The notes under the pieces: model-generated
What the model was told of the DNA's origin: nothing
Database searches by the model: none
Seen by the model: the letters and a program-made list of their open reading frames with translations, nothing else
Position numbers and translations under genes: made by a program
Shown: positions 23,439 through 33,212 of the stretch, piece by piece
Position numbering within the stretch: the first letter of the stretch is position 1
Layout of the letters: each line of letters starts with the position of its first letter
Assembly (NCBI GenBank): GCA_050245915.1
Contig: JBFWWZ010000006.1
Coordinates: 1 to 64,000, forward strand
Source of the DNA: JBDSKH01 sp050245915
GTDB lineage: Bacteria; Actinomycetota; Actinomycetes; Actinomycetales; Microbacteriaceae
DNA length: 64,000 bases
Direction of reading: 5' to 3'

Positions 23439-26400
23439 GTGGTGCACCTCGACGACAGCCAGCGCGCGGTCGTCGACCTGCCCGACGACGCGTCCGCCGC
23501 CGTGCTCGGCGCGCCGGGTACCGGAAAGACCACCACGATCATCGAGCTCGTCGCCGACCGCGTGCTCGGCCGCGGCTGGGACCCCGACGAGGTGCTCGTC
23601 CTCACCCCGATGCGCACCACGGCGACCCGGCTGCGTGACGCGCTCTCGGTGCGCCTCGGCAGGGCGACCGCGGGACCGATGGCGCGCTCGGTCGCCTCGT
23701 TCGCCTTCGAGATCGTCACCGAGGCCTCCCGTGCCGCCGGCGTCCCGGCTCCGCGGCTGGTCACCGGGGCCGAGCAGGATGCCGACATCGGCTCGCTGCT
23801 CGAGGGTCACCTCGCCGACGGCGCCGGCCCGGCATGGCCCGACGGCCTCGGGCCCGAGGTGCGGCGCACGGCGCGTTTCCGTTCCGAGCTGCGCGAGCTG
23901 ATCACCCGCACGGTGGAGTTCGACGTGAGCCCCGAGCGGCTCGCCGCCCTCGGCGCCGAGCACGGCCGCGCGGAGTGGTCCGCGGCGGCGCAGTTCCTGC
24001 GCGAGTACGTGCAGGTCATCAGCGCGGCACGTGAGCGTCAGCTCGATCAGGCCGAACTGGCGCGCTTCGCCGTGGAGGCCCTGGCGTCCGGGCAGCCGGG
24101 GGAGCGCGCGTCCGGGCTGCGGCTGGTGGTGGTCGACGACTTCCAGGAGGCGACGGAGGCAGGGTTCGCCCTGCTGCGCGCCCTGGCACGGCGCGGGGTG
24201 GCCGTCATCGCCGTCGGCGACCCCGATGTCGCGGCCAACGGGTTCCGCGGCGGCGAAACCGATGTGCTCGGCAGGCTCGGCGACGTGCTCCGCATCGGGG
24301 AGGTGCGCACGCTCACGCTGCAGCAGGTGCATCGGCACGGAGCCGCCCTCCGCTCCGTCACCTCCGCCGTGACCGACCGCATCGGCGCCGCGGCCGCCGG
24401 CACGCAGCGCGGGGCGCGAGCCGCCGATCGCCGAGACGCCGGCGAGGGCATCGAGCGCATCCTGGCCACCACCCCCGCACGCGAGTGGGCGGCGATCGCG
24501 CGCGAACTGCGGGAACGGCACCTGCTGCACGGCGTGCCGTGGGCGCAGCTGGCGGTCATCGTCCGCAGCCGCCTGCAACTCGAGGTGGTGCGCCGTGCGC
24601 TCGCCCAGGCGGAGGTGCCCGTCCGCGTCGTGACGGGCGGCATCGCCCTGCGCGACGACCCGGCGGCCCGCGCCCTGCTCTCCCTGGTCGACGTCGCGAT
24701 CGGGCGGCAGCAGCTCACGGCCGAGGTGGCGACAGGGTTGCTGCTCGGACCGTTCGGCGGACTCGACCGGCTGGGGCTGCGGCGGCTGCGGCTCGCGCTG
24801 CGCGCCGCCGAGCTCGAGGCGGGCGGCGAGCGCGGCGCCGACGACCTGCTCGTCGAGGCGCTCACCCAGCCGGGCACGTTCGCGCTCATCGATCACCGGG
24901 TCGGCCGCGCCGCCGAGCGCCTCGCCACCACGCTGGAGGCGCTGCGCACCTCCGGCGGCTCCATCGAGCAGCTGCTGTGGATCGCCTGGGACCGCAGCGG
25001 CCTCGCCCGCACCTGGTACGCGCAGGCGGTGGGGTCCGGGCTGCCCGCCGCCGAGGCCAACCGCAACCTCGACGGCATCGTGGCGCTGTTCACGACGGCG
25101 AAGCGCTTCGCGGAGCGCCGCCCCGACGAGCCGCCCGCCGTCTTCCTCGCCGACGTCCTCGACGCCGACGTGCCCGAAGACGTGCTGGCCCCGCACGCGC
25201 AGAGCGATGCCGTCCTGGTGGCGACCCCGTCGGCCGCGATCGGGCTCGAGTTCGACACCGTGGTGGTCGCCGGGCTGCAGGAGGGGGTGTGGCCGAACAT
25301 GCGGTTGCGCGGCTCCCTGCTCGCCCCCCACGAGCTGGTCCGTGCCGTGCTCGGCGTGGACTCGGCCGCGATCGACGAGCGCCGGGCCATCCGTGACGAC
25401 GAGCTGCGGCTTTTCGCGCTCGCCGTCTCGCGTGCCCGCCGCCGGCTGGTGCTCGCCGCGGTCGCCAACGACGACGAGGCCGTCAGCCCGTTCGTCACGA
25501 TGCTCGGCGACCGCGTCACGGCCTCCGATCCGTTCTCGCGCCCGCCGCTCACCCTGCGCGGCATGGTCGGGCGCCTGCGACGCATCCTGACCGATCCGGA
25601 TGCCGCACCCGCCGACCGCGCCGCCGCGGCATCCAACCTGGCCGCCCTCGCCGCCGCAGAGGTGCCCGGTGCGCTGCCCGACGACTGGCACGGCCTGGCG
25701 CCGATCAGCACCGACGCCCCGCTGTTCGCCGACGAGCCGGTGCCCATCCGCCCCTCCAGCCTCGAGACCGTCGAGAAGTCGGCGCTCGACTGGTTCCTCG
25801 ACTCGGTCGCCCGCAGCGACCCCGGCATGGCCGCGAACGTCGGCACCATCATGCATTCCGCCCTCGAGCACGCGACCTCACCCGACCCGGAGGGGCTGTG
25901 GCAGACGGTGCTCTCCCGGTGGAGCGAGCTGCAGTTCGACTCACCGTGGATCGAAGAGCGCCAGAAGCGCACGATGTGGCGTTTCACCGAGGCGCTGTCT
26001 GAATACCTGACCCACTTCGCCGCCTCGGGCAAGCGCGCCGTCGCGGCGGAGCAGCGATTCGAGCTGACCGTCGGCGACGCGGTCGTGCGCGGGTCGATCG
26101 ACAGGGTGGAGCTCACCGATGACGGCGCCGTCGTCATCGTCGACCTGAAGACCGGCACCCCCGCCCGCAAACAGGATGTGCCCGCACACCCGCAACTCGC
26201 CGTGTACCAGCTCGCCTACGCCGAGGGCGCGCTCGACGAGTACCTGGTCGCCTACGGCGACCACCGCGCGGGCGGAGCGACCCTGCTGTTCGTGAAGAAG
26301 GGGGCCGACGGCAAGAAGTACTCCGAGGCGCACCAGCCCGCCTTCGACGAGGCGCAGCTCGACGCGTTCCGCGACCGGGTGAAGGTCGCGGCGACCCTCG

Positions 26401-26501
26401 TGGCCTCGAACTCGTTCCTCGGAACGGCGGAGGTCGTGGGCATCTTCGACTCCCACGCCAAGCTGCGGCTGCACCGGGTGCCGGCGGTGAGCAGTGACTG
26501 A
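23439..26501 (+). CDS. adnA: AdnA-like helicase-nuclease subunit
   Basis: Subunit of the AdnAB heterodimer that resects double-strand breaks in actinobacteria. The 1020-residue protein starts with a UvrD/SF1A motor (Walker A GAPGTGKT at 24-31) and ends with a RecB-type nuclease (VVIVDLKTGTPARKQDVPAHPQLAVYQ, catalytic Asp and Lys near residue 901). The Walker B region reads VVVDDFQEATEAG rather than DEYQD, in line with a weak or non-processive motor as known for AdnA. GTG 23439 is chosen because TACGGT ends exactly 6 nt before it. It overlaps adnB by 8 bp. Confidence 0.88.
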   Translation: MVHLDDSQRAVVDLPDDASAAVLGAPGTGKTTTIIELVADRVLGRGWDPDEVLVLTPMRTTATRLRDALSVRLGRATAGPMARSVASFAFEIVTEASRAAGVPAPRLVTGAEQDADIGSLLEGHLADGAGPAWPDGLGPEVRRTARFRSELRELITRTVEFDVSPERLAALGAEHGRAEWSAAAQFLREYVQVISAARERQLDQAELARFAVEALASGQPGERASGLRLVVVDDFQEATEAGFALLRALARRGVAVIAVGDPDVAANGFRGGETDVLGRLGDVLRIGEVRTLTLQQVHRHGAALRSVTSAVTDRIGAAAAGTQRGARAADRRDAGEGIERILATTPAREWAAIARELRERHLLHGVPWAQLAVIVRSRLQLEVVRRALAQAEVPVRVVTGGIALRDDPAARALLSLVDVAIGRQQLTAEVATGLLLGPFGGLDRLGLRRLRLALRAAELEAGGERGADDLLVEALTQPGTFALIDHRVGRAAERLATTLEALRTSGGSIEQLLWIAWDRSGLARTWYAQAVGSGLPAAEANRNLDGIVALFTTAKRFAERRPDEPPAVFLADVLDADVPEDVLAPHAQSDAVLVATPSAAIGLEFDTVVVAGLQEGVWPNMRLRGSLLAPHELVRAVLGVDSAAIDERRAIRDDELRLFALAVSRARRRLVLAAVANDDEAVSPFVTMLGDRVTASDPFSRPPLTLRGMVGRLRRILTDPDAAPADRAAAASNLAALAAAEVPGALPDDWHGLAPISTDAPLFADEPVPIRPSSLETVEKSALDWFLDSVARSDPGMAANVGTIMHSALEHATSPDPEGLWQTVLSRWSELQFDSPWIEERQKRTMWRFTEALSEYLTHFAASGKRAVAAEQRFELTVGDAVVRGSIDRVELTDDGAVVIVDLKTGTPARKQDVPAHPQLAVYQLAYAEGALDEYLVAYGDHRAGGATLLFVKKGADGKKYSEAHQPAFDEAQLDAFRDRVKVAATLVASNSFLGTAEVVGIFDSHAKLRLHRVPAVSSD

Positions 26502-29500
26502 CGTGAAGCCGAGGACATGGTCCGCGCTCGAGATCGCCGCCGAACTCGGACTGAAGCCGCCGACCGCGGAGCAGATCGCCGTCATCCAGGCCCCCGTCGG
26601 CGACCCCGCCTTGGTCGTCGCCGGCGCCGGAAGCGGCAAGACCGAGACCATGGCGGCCCGGGTCACCTGGCTGCTCGCCAACCGGCACGTCGAGCAGCCG
26701 TCGCAGATCCTCGGGCTGACCTTCACCCGCAAGGCGGCGGGCGAGCTGGCGCAACGCATGAACGACCGCATCGCGCAACTGCGACGTGCGGGCGTGATCG
26801 ACGTCGACGACCTGGATCCGCCCCAGATCGCGACCTACAACTCGTATGCGAACCGGCTCTACCGCGACAACGCGAGCGCGATCGGCCGCGAGGGCGACGG
26901 CGCGGTGCTCGGCGAGGCGGCCGCCTGGCAGCTTGCCCGCACCACGGTGACCCGCAGCGCCGATCCGCGGCTGCTCGAGCAGGACCGGTCGCTCGACGCG
27001 CTCACCGAGGCCGTGCTGGCGATCTCGCGCGCCATCGCCGACAACGTCGCGGACGCCGACGGCATCCGGGCGCTCGCGCGCGACTTCGCCGGCGTGCTCG
27101 ACCTGCCGCTCGGCGCGCGGTACTCCTACGACTGGGTCGGCGACGTCGTCGGCAACGTCGGGCAGCTCGAGCTGCTCGTCGACCTCGCCGAGGAGTACGC
27201 CGAGGCGAAACGCCGGCGGGGCTTCGTGGAGTACTCCGACCAGGTGGCGCTCGCCCTGCAGATCCTGCGCGCCAAGCCGTCGCTCGTGGCCGAGCAGCGC
27301 GACGAGCATCGCGTCGTGCTGCTCGACGAGTACCAGGACACGTCGGTCACGCAGGCCTGGCTGCTGTCCGAGCTGTACCGCGACCATCCGGTGATGGCGG
27401 TCGGCGACCCGAATCAGTCGATCTACGGCTGGCGCGGCGCCAGTGCGGGCAACCTGGCGTCGTTCCCGGGCCAGTTCGGGGGGTCCGCCCGCTATCCGCT
27501 GTCGATGAGCTTCCGCAACGGGCGTACCATCCTGCGCGTCGCCAACCGGCTCGTCGAGCCCTTCCGTGCCGCGGGGGGCGTCGAGGTCGACGAGCTCGTG
27601 CCGCGTCCCGACGCCGACGACGAGCCGGTAGGTGTCTCGTTCCGGCAGACGGTGCAGGATGAGGCGGCCACCGTCGCGCGCTGGCTCGGCGACAAGCTGG
27701 CCGAGCCCCGCGCCGACGGCGGCGTGCCGAGCGCCGCACTGCTGCTGCGCGCCCGCAAGAACCAGCCGGTGTTCCTCGCCGCACTGCGCGAACGGGGCAT
27801 CCGGTACCACGTGCTCGGGGTGGGCGGGCTGCTCGCCGAGCCCGAGGTGGCGGATGTCGTCTCCGCCCTCGCCGTCGTGCACAGCGTCGACGCCGGCATG
27901 GAGCTGATCCGCCTGCTCGCCGGCTCGCGGTGGCGCATCGGGCCCGCCGACTTGCACCAGCTGGGTGCGCTGTCGTCGGTGCTGAAGACCCGCGGCATCG
28001 ACCAGAAGCTGCTTCCGGAGGAGGTGCGGCAGCGGATGCGGGACTCCCTCGCGGAGGGCGAGCGCGGATCGATCGTCGACGCCCTCGACTTCCTGGCGAC
28101 GGCGAAAGACGACCGCACCGAGTGGGAGCCGTTCAGCCCGGCCGGACGGGAGCGGCTGCGCGACGCGGGACAGGTGCTCGCGCGGCTGCGGGCGCTCGCC
28201 GGGCTCGACCTGCCCGACTTCCTCTCCGCCGTCGTGCACGAGTTGCGGCTCGACATCGAGGTGGCCGCCAATCCGTACCGCACACTCGGGCCGGCGCCGA
28301 TCGAGGCGCTGTTCGACGCGCTCACCGGCTACCTCGCGGTCGACGACGTGGCAACCCTCGGCGGCTTCCTCGCTTGGCTCCGGGAGGCGGAGAAGCGGGA
28401 AGACCTGTCGCCGCGTCCCGAGGATCCGGAGCCCGGCACCGTGCAGGTGCTGACGATCCACGGCGCCAAGGGGCTCGAGTGGGACATCGTCGCCGTGCCC
28501 CGGCTCGTCGACGGCGAGCTGCCCGCCGCGACCCAGGGCGCCCGCGGCTGGGTGCGCTTCGGACAGCTGCCGTGGCAGTTCCGCGGCGATGCCGACGAGC
28601 TGCCGCAGTTCCGCTGGCGGGAGGCGACGACCCGCAAGGAGTTCGTCGACGCCCTCGGCGCGTTCGAGGAGGCGGTGAAGGCGCACGAGGGGGCGGAGGA
28701 GCGGCGGCTCGTCTACGTCGCCGTCACGCGCGCGCGCCGCGACCTGCTGCTGAGCGGCGCGTACTGGTCGCACGTCAAGAAGCCCCGTCCGCCGAGCCCC
28801 TACCTGCACGAACTGGCGAGCGCACAGCCGCCCCTCGCACCGCCGATCCCCGACCTGCCCGACGATCCGGCGAACCCGCTCGGCGAGCACGTCGACATGG
28901 TGCGCTGGCCGTTCGACCCGCTGGGCGCCCGGCGTGAGGCCGTCGAGCGTGCAGCGGCGCAGGTGGCCGCCGCGACCCCGTCGCTCGCCGGCCCGTTCGA
29001 GCACGAGCTCGAGGTGCTGCTCGCGGAGCGGGCCGCGCGGCTGACCGGTTCCGCCGAGATCGAGCTGCCCGCCCGGGTCTCGGCCTCGCGGTTCAAGGAC
29101 TATCTCGAGGATGCCGCGGGAGTCGCATCCTCGCTGCGTCGCCCGATGCCCGAGCAGCCGTTCACCGCGACCCAGCTGGGCACGATCTTCCACGCCTGGG
29201 TGGAGGGCCGTGCGCTCGACACCGCGGCGACCGACGAGCTCGACGCCCTCGCCTCCGAGTCCGATGCCGAGTTCGTCGGGGTCGACGCCGACCGGCTCGC
29301 CGAGCTGCAGGCCACGTTCGAGCGCTCGCCGTGGGCGGCTCGACGCCCGGTCGAGGTGGAGCGCGAGATCCACCTGCCCTTCGACGGCCGCATCGTCATC
29401 TGCAAGATCGACGCCATCTACCAGGACGGCGACACCTTCGAGGTCGTCGACTGGAAGACCGGTAGGGCCCCGAAGGATGCCGCCGACCTGCAGAGCAGGC

Positions 29501-29667
29501 AGCTGCAGCTCGCCCTGTACCGGCTCGCCTATTCGAAGTGGGCGGGCATCCCGCTCGATCGCATCACGGCCGCGTTCTACTTCGTCGCCGACGACCTCAT
29601 CGTGCGTCCCGAGCACATCGACGGCGAGGAGGAGCTGCTCGCCCGCTGGCGCGCGGTCTACGGATAG
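26494..29667 (+). CDS. adnB: AdnB-like helicase-nuclease subunit
   Basis: The motor subunit of AdnAB. The 1057-residue protein has a complete UvrD-type motor (Walker A AGAGSGKT at 43-50, LLDEYQDTS near 276, GDPNQSIYGWRGA, LTIHGAKGLEWD, YVAVTRARRDLLLS) and a C-terminal RecB nuclease (FEVVDWKTGRAPKDAADLQS near 985). Both subunits therefore appear to have nuclease sites. GTG 26494 overlaps the adnA stop, so the two should be made in a fixed ratio; GTG 26503 is an alternative. Confidence 0.9.
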   Translation: MTDVKPRTWSALEIAAELGLKPPTAEQIAVIQAPVGDPALVVAGAGSGKTETMAARVTWLLANRHVEQPSQILGLTFTRKAAGELAQRMNDRIAQLRRAGVIDVDDLDPPQIATYNSYANRLYRDNASAIGREGDGAVLGEAAAWQLARTTVTRSADPRLLEQDRSLDALTEAVLAISRAIADNVADADGIRALARDFAGVLDLPLGARYSYDWVGDVVGNVGQLELLVDLAEEYAEAKRRRGFVEYSDQVALALQILRAKPSLVAEQRDEHRVVLLDEYQDTSVTQAWLLSELYRDHPVMAVGDPNQSIYGWRGASAGNLASFPGQFGGSARYPLSMSFRNGRTILRVANRLVEPFRAAGGVEVDELVPRPDADDEPVGVSFRQTVQDEAATVARWLGDKLAEPRADGGVPSAALLLRARKNQPVFLAALRERGIRYHVLGVGGLLAEPEVADVVSALAVVHSVDAGMELIRLLAGSRWRIGPADLHQLGALSSVLKTRGIDQKLLPEEVRQRMRDSLAEGERGSIVDALDFLATAKDDRTEWEPFSPAGRERLRDAGQVLARLRALAGLDLPDFLSAVVHELRLDIEVAANPYRTLGPAPIEALFDALTGYLAVDDVATLGGFLAWLREAEKREDLSPRPEDPEPGTVQVLTIHGAKGLEWDIVAVPRLVDGELPAATQGARGWVRFGQLPWQFRGDADELPQFRWREATTRKEFVDALGAFEEAVKAHEGAEERRLVYVAVTRARRDLLLSGAYWSHVKKPRPPSPYLHELASAQPPLAPPIPDLPDDPANPLGEHVDMVRWPFDPLGARREAVERAAAQVAAATPSLAGPFEHELEVLLAERAARLTGSAEIELPARVSASRFKDYLEDAAGVASSLRRPMPEQPFTATQLGTIFHAWVEGRALDTAATDELDALASESDAEFVGVDADRLAELQATFERSPWAARRPVEVEREIHLPFDGRIVICKIDAIYQDGDTFEVVDWKTGRAPKDAADLQSRQLQLALYRLAYSKWAGIPLDRITAAFYFVADDLIVRPEHIDGEEELLARWRAVYG

Positions 29668-29676
29668 CCTCCAGTC

Positions 29677-30951
29677 ATGACTGCGGAGCAGCGCGTCCTC
29701 GACGCCATCGACGAGCAGGCCCTCGTGCAGGAGGTCGTCGACCTGATCCGCGTGCCGAGCATCACCGGCACGGACGCCGAGTCGGAGCTGCAGCACCGCC
29801 ACGCCGGGCAGCTGCGCGAACTCGGCTTCGAGGTCGACGCCTGGAAGTTCGACCTCGACGACCTCTACGCCCACCCCGACTTCCCCGGCATCGAGGCGGA
29901 ACGACACGAGGGCTACGGCGTCGTCGCCACCATCGGCGGTGCGAACGGTCAGGATGCCGACCCCGCGCTGGTGCTGCAGGGTCACGTCGACGTGGTCCCC
30001 ACCGGCGACCTCGAGAAGTGGGTGAACCGCGACCCGTGGAGTGGCGCCATCGCCGACGGCGTGATCCACGGACGCGGGGCGTGCGATATGAAGGCCGGGG
30101 CGGCGGCGAATCTGGCGGTCGCGCGTGCCCTGGTGGCATCCGGGGTCACCCTGGAGCGGCCGTTCGCGGTGCACTCGGTGGTCAGCGAGGAGGACGGCGG
30201 CCTCGGCGCGTTCGCGACGATGCTGCGCGGCCATCGCGGGGAGGCGGCGGTGCTGACCGAGCCGACCAGCGGCCGGCTCGTGGTCGCGAACGCCGGCGCG
30301 CTCACCTTCTCGCTGCGGGTCGCCGGACGCGCGGCGCACGGCAGCACCAGGCTCGAAGGTCACAGCGCCGTGGAGGCGTTCATCCCCGTGCACGCGGCGC
30401 TGCTCGACCTCGAACGCGTGCGCAACGCCGGTGCCGACCCGCTCTTCACCACGACGACGCTCCCGTACCCGATCTCGATCGGGACGGTGCGCGCCGGGGA
30501 CTGGGCGAGCAGCGTGCCCGACCTGCTGGTCGCGGAGGGTCGGCTCGGGGTCCGGCTCGATGAGTCGCCGGCCGATGCGCGCGCCGCGCTCGAGGCGGCG
30601 GTGGCGCGGGCGGCGGCGGGCGACCCGTGGCTGCGCGACCACCCGGTCGAGGTCACCTGGCCGGGCGGCCAGTTCGCGAGCGGCCGGATCGACGGCGCGC
30701 ACCCGTTCATCGACAAGGTGGCGGCGGCGATCTCCGACGTCGAGGGGCGGTCCACGGAGCGGGTGGCGGCGCCGTACGGCAGCGACCTGCGCCTGTACGC
30801 CGGCATCGGCGGCATCCCGACCCTGCACTACGGGCCGGGCGACGTGCGTTTCGCCCACGCGCCCCGCGAGCAGGTCGGCATCGACGAGCTCATCCGCGTG
30901 ACCCGCTCGCTGGCGGTGCTGGCGGTGCGCCGCTGCGAGGCGCACCTCTAG
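29677..30951 (+). CDS. M20-family metallopeptidase (ArgE/DapE/acetylornithine deacetylase-like)
   Basis: A 424-residue M20 enzyme: LQGHVDVVPTGD (metal His, catalytic Asp), GRGACDMKAG, SEEDGGLGAF (catalytic and metal Glu), a dimerisation domain (about 200-320) and a last GPGDVRFAHAPRE His. The substrate, an N-acyl amino acid or dipeptide, is not clear. ATG 29677 lies 6 nt after TAGCCT, whose TAG is also the stop codon of adnB, so the gene probably has its own leaderless promoter inside the end of adnB. Confidence 0.82.
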   Translation: MTAEQRVLDAIDEQALVQEVVDLIRVPSITGTDAESELQHRHAGQLRELGFEVDAWKFDLDDLYAHPDFPGIEAERHEGYGVVATIGGANGQDADPALVLQGHVDVVPTGDLEKWVNRDPWSGAIADGVIHGRGACDMKAGAAANLAVARALVASGVTLERPFAVHSVVSEEDGGLGAFATMLRGHRGEAAVLTEPTSGRLVVANAGALTFSLRVAGRAAHGSTRLEGHSAVEAFIPVHAALLDLERVRNAGADPLFTTTTLPYPISIGTVRAGDWASSVPDLLVAEGRLGVRLDESPADARAALEAAVARAAAGDPWLRDHPVEVTWPGGQFASGRIDGAHPFIDKVAAAISDVEGRSTERVAAPYGSDLRLYAGIGGIPTLHYGPGDVRFAHAPREQVGIDELIRVTRSLAVLAVRRCEAHL

Positions 30952-30952
30952 T

Positions 30953-31801
30953 TCAGGCGCCGACGCCCCGTCCCACGATCGCGCCGATCAGCGCCTCCAC
31001 CGGCTCGCGGGCGGCGCGCGGGTTGTCGAGCAGGGCGAAGTCGACCTCGCCGAGCATCGGCAGCCCGAAGGGCGTCGTGACGGGCACCAGGTCGCCGGGG
31101 ATCATGTTCTGCGGGAACACCGCGACGCCGATCCCGGCACGCAGCGCCGCGAGCGCTCCGTTGATGTCTTTCACGTTGCAGGTGATGCGCCAGGTGCGAC
31201 CTGCCCCCTCGAGCGACCGGATCGCGGCATCCCGTGACAGGCTCGGCGCCGCGTAGACGATGAGCGGCACGTGCGCGTCCGGGTCGAGCTGCAGCGACTT
31301 GTGCGCCACCCAGACGAGCCGCTCGCGGCGCACGAGACGTCCGTCGGGCAGGTCGGGTTCCTGTTTGATGAACACCAGGTCGAGCTGGCCGGCGCGCAGG
31401 CGCCGGGTGAGCACGCTGCTCTGGCTGACGGTGAGCTCCAGGGTGATCTGCGGGTACAGCTGCCGGAAGTCGCGCAGGATCTGCGGCAGCTGCGTCAGCG
31501 CCAGGTCGTCGGCGGAGCCGAACCGCAGCCTGCCGCGCATGGCCGAGCCGGTGAAGTACGCCGCCGCCTCGTCGTGAGCGGCCAGGATGCTGCGCGCGAA
31601 CCCCAGCATCGCGTCGCCGTTGTCGGTGAGAGCGACCGCACGGGTGTCCCGCGACACCAGCACCCGATTGGCTGCCGCCTCGAGCTTGCGGATCTGCTGG
31701 CTGACCGTCGGCTGGCTGAGCTGCAGCAGCTCCGCCGCGCGGGTGAAGCTCAGCGTCTCGGCGACGGCCACGAAGGTGCGGAGCAGTGCCGGATCGAACA
31801 C
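30953..31801 (-). CDS. LysR-family transcriptional regulator
   Basis: A 282-residue LysR protein: N-terminal helix-turn-helix (LSFTRAAELLQLSQPTVSQQIRKLE, residues 15-42) and a C-terminal effector domain. GTG 31801 has GGAGG 7 nt upstream. It is divergent from an MFS exporter gene, with an inverted repeat between them, so it probably controls that transporter and itself. It ends 2 bp from the convergent M20 peptidase gene. Confidence 0.88.
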   Translation of the reverse strand: MFDPALLRTFVAVAETLSFTRAAELLQLSQPTVSQQIRKLEAAANRVLVSRDTRAVALTDNGDAMLGFARSILAAHDEAAAYFTGSAMRGRLRFGSADDLALTQLPQILRDFRQLYPQITLELTVSQSSVLTRRLRAGQLDLVFIKQEPDLPDGRLVRRERLVWVAHKSLQLDPDAHVPLIVYAAPSLSRDAAIRSLEGAGRTWRITCNVKDINGALAALRAGIGVAVFPQNMIPGDLVPVTTPFGLPMLGEVDFALLDNPRAAREPVEALIGAIVGRGVGA

Positions 31802-31810
31802 CGGGAGCCT

Positions 31811-31829
31811 CCATTCGATAAACGAATGG
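31811..31829. promoter_or_regulatory. LysR-type operator between regulator and MFS gene
   Basis: CCATTCG-ATAAA-CGAATGG is a perfect 7-bp inverted repeat with a 5-base AT-rich centre, a LysR-type box. A second, weaker CATTC...GAATG pair follows at about 31842-31859, one arm of which includes the ATG at 31857. Confidence 0.65.
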
Positions 31830-31886
31830 GACTTATAGCCTCCATTCTGCTGGCGAATGACTGATCCGAGCGTACCGTGGGCAGGG

Positions 31887-33212
31887 ATGAGCTCCGTCGA
31901 TGTCGATCAGGCGAACGTGACGGCTCCCATCCCGGTGATCGAGACGCGGCCTCGCCTGCGCGACACCTTCGAGGCGCTGCGAGCCCACAACTACCGGCTG
32001 TACATCGTGTCGCAGCTCTTCGCCAACACCGGCGGGTGGATGGCCAGGATCGCCGTCGACTGGCTGGTGCTGGAGCTCACCGGCAACGTCGCGCTCGTCG
32101 GACTCACCGTCACCCTGCAGTTCGCGCCGACCCTGCTGCTCGGGCCGTGGGCCGGCGTGATCTCCGACCGCGCCGATCGGCGCACCGTGCTGCTGATCAC
32201 GCAGGCCGTCGGCGCCCTGTCCAACGGCATCCTGGCCGCCCTGGTGCTGCTCGGCTGGGTGCAGGTCTGGCACGTCTTCGTGGTCGCCGCGGTGACGGGG
32301 GCGTCGATGGCGATCGACGGGCCGTCGCGCTCGGCGTTCGTCAGCGAGATGGTGGGCACCCGTCGCCTGCGCAACGCGATCGCCCTCAACTCCTCGATGT
32401 TCCATCTCGGCGGCCTGATCGGCCCGGCGATCTCGGGGGTGCTGATCGTCGTCATCGGCTCCGGATGGTCGATCGCGGTCAACGCCCTCACCAGCGTGGT
32501 CGCGATCATCGCGCTCGCCGTGATGCGACGGCGCGAGCTCGTCCCGTCGCCGCGGGTGACGGCACGGCGGGGGCAGATCCGCGAGGCGCTCCGGTACATC
32601 CGCGCGAAGCCGACCATCTTCTGGCCGATGGTGCTGCTCGGGTTCAACGCCGTCTTCGGGATGAGCCTGCCGGTGCTGTTCACCGCATCCGCGGGCGAGA
32701 CCTACGACACCGGCGCGGCCGGCTACGGCCTGTACAGCTCGCTCGCCGCAGTGGGGGCGATGGTCGGGTCGTTCCTCGTCACCCTGCGCCGCAACGTGCG
32801 GGTGCGCAGCCTGGTCTTCACGGTGATCGTGTACGGCCTGACGACCGCGTTCGCCGGGGTCGCGCCCTGGTACGCGCTGTTCCTCGCCGCGCTCGTCGGC
32901 ATCGGGCTGTCGCGGGTGACATTCGGCGCGGCCGCCGAATCGCTCACCCAGCTCTCCACCAACATGGCGATCCGCGGCCGGGTGATGTCGATCTACATCA
33001 TGGTGATGGTCGGCGGGCAGGCGCTCGGCGGCGTGCTGATGGGCTGGATCGCCGAGCACTTCGGCGCGAGCATCGCCTTCGCGGTGGCCGGGCTGATGCC
33101 GGCGCTCGCCGGGGTCACCGTCGCGCTCATCCTCGCCCGCCGGCACCAGCTGCGGATGCGCTTCAGCCTGCACCCGCGGCGTCTGGTGCGGATCGTGCAG
33201 GTGGGGCGTTAG
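31887..33212 (+). CDS. MFS transporter, EntS/MFS_3-like exporter
   Basis: A 441-residue, 12-helix transporter (about residues 20-425). RDTFEALRAHNYRLYIVSQLFANTGGWM, then GVISDRADRRTVLL, is the signature of the MFS_3 (EntS-like) exporter group, which includes siderophore and drug exporters. The substrate is unknown. ATG 31887 is preferred: TACCGT lies 8 nt upstream and ATG 31857 sits inside a putative operator arm. Stop overlaps the convergent kinase-like gene by 4 bp. Confidence 0.82.
   Translation: MSSVDVDQANVTAPIPVIETRPRLRDTFEALRAHNYRLYIVSQLFANTGGWMARIAVDWLVLELTGNVALVGLTVTLQFAPTLLLGPWAGVISDRADRRTVLLITQAVGALSNGILAALVLLGWVQVWHVFVVAAVTGASMAIDGPSRSAFVSEMVGTRRLRNAIALNSSMFHLGGLIGPAISGVLIVVIGSGWSIAVNALTSVVAIIALAVMRRRELVPSPRVTARRGQIREALRYIRAKPTIFWPMVLLGFNAVFGMSLPVLFTASAGETYDTGAAGYGLYSSLAAVGAMVGSFLVTLRRNVRVRSLVFTVIVYGLTTAFAGVAPWYALFLAALVGIGLSRVTFGAAAESLTQLSTNMAIRGRVMSIYIMVMVGGQALGGVLMGWIAEHFGASIAFAVAGLMPALAGVTVALILARRHQLRMRFSLHPRRLVRIVQVGR

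Noticed and set aside
26134..30945. 1603-residue minus-strand frame opposite adnB and the M20 gene
   Set aside because: A GC-rich antisense shadow: Arg/Gly/Asp/Val-rich with no domain, opposite two well-identified genes.
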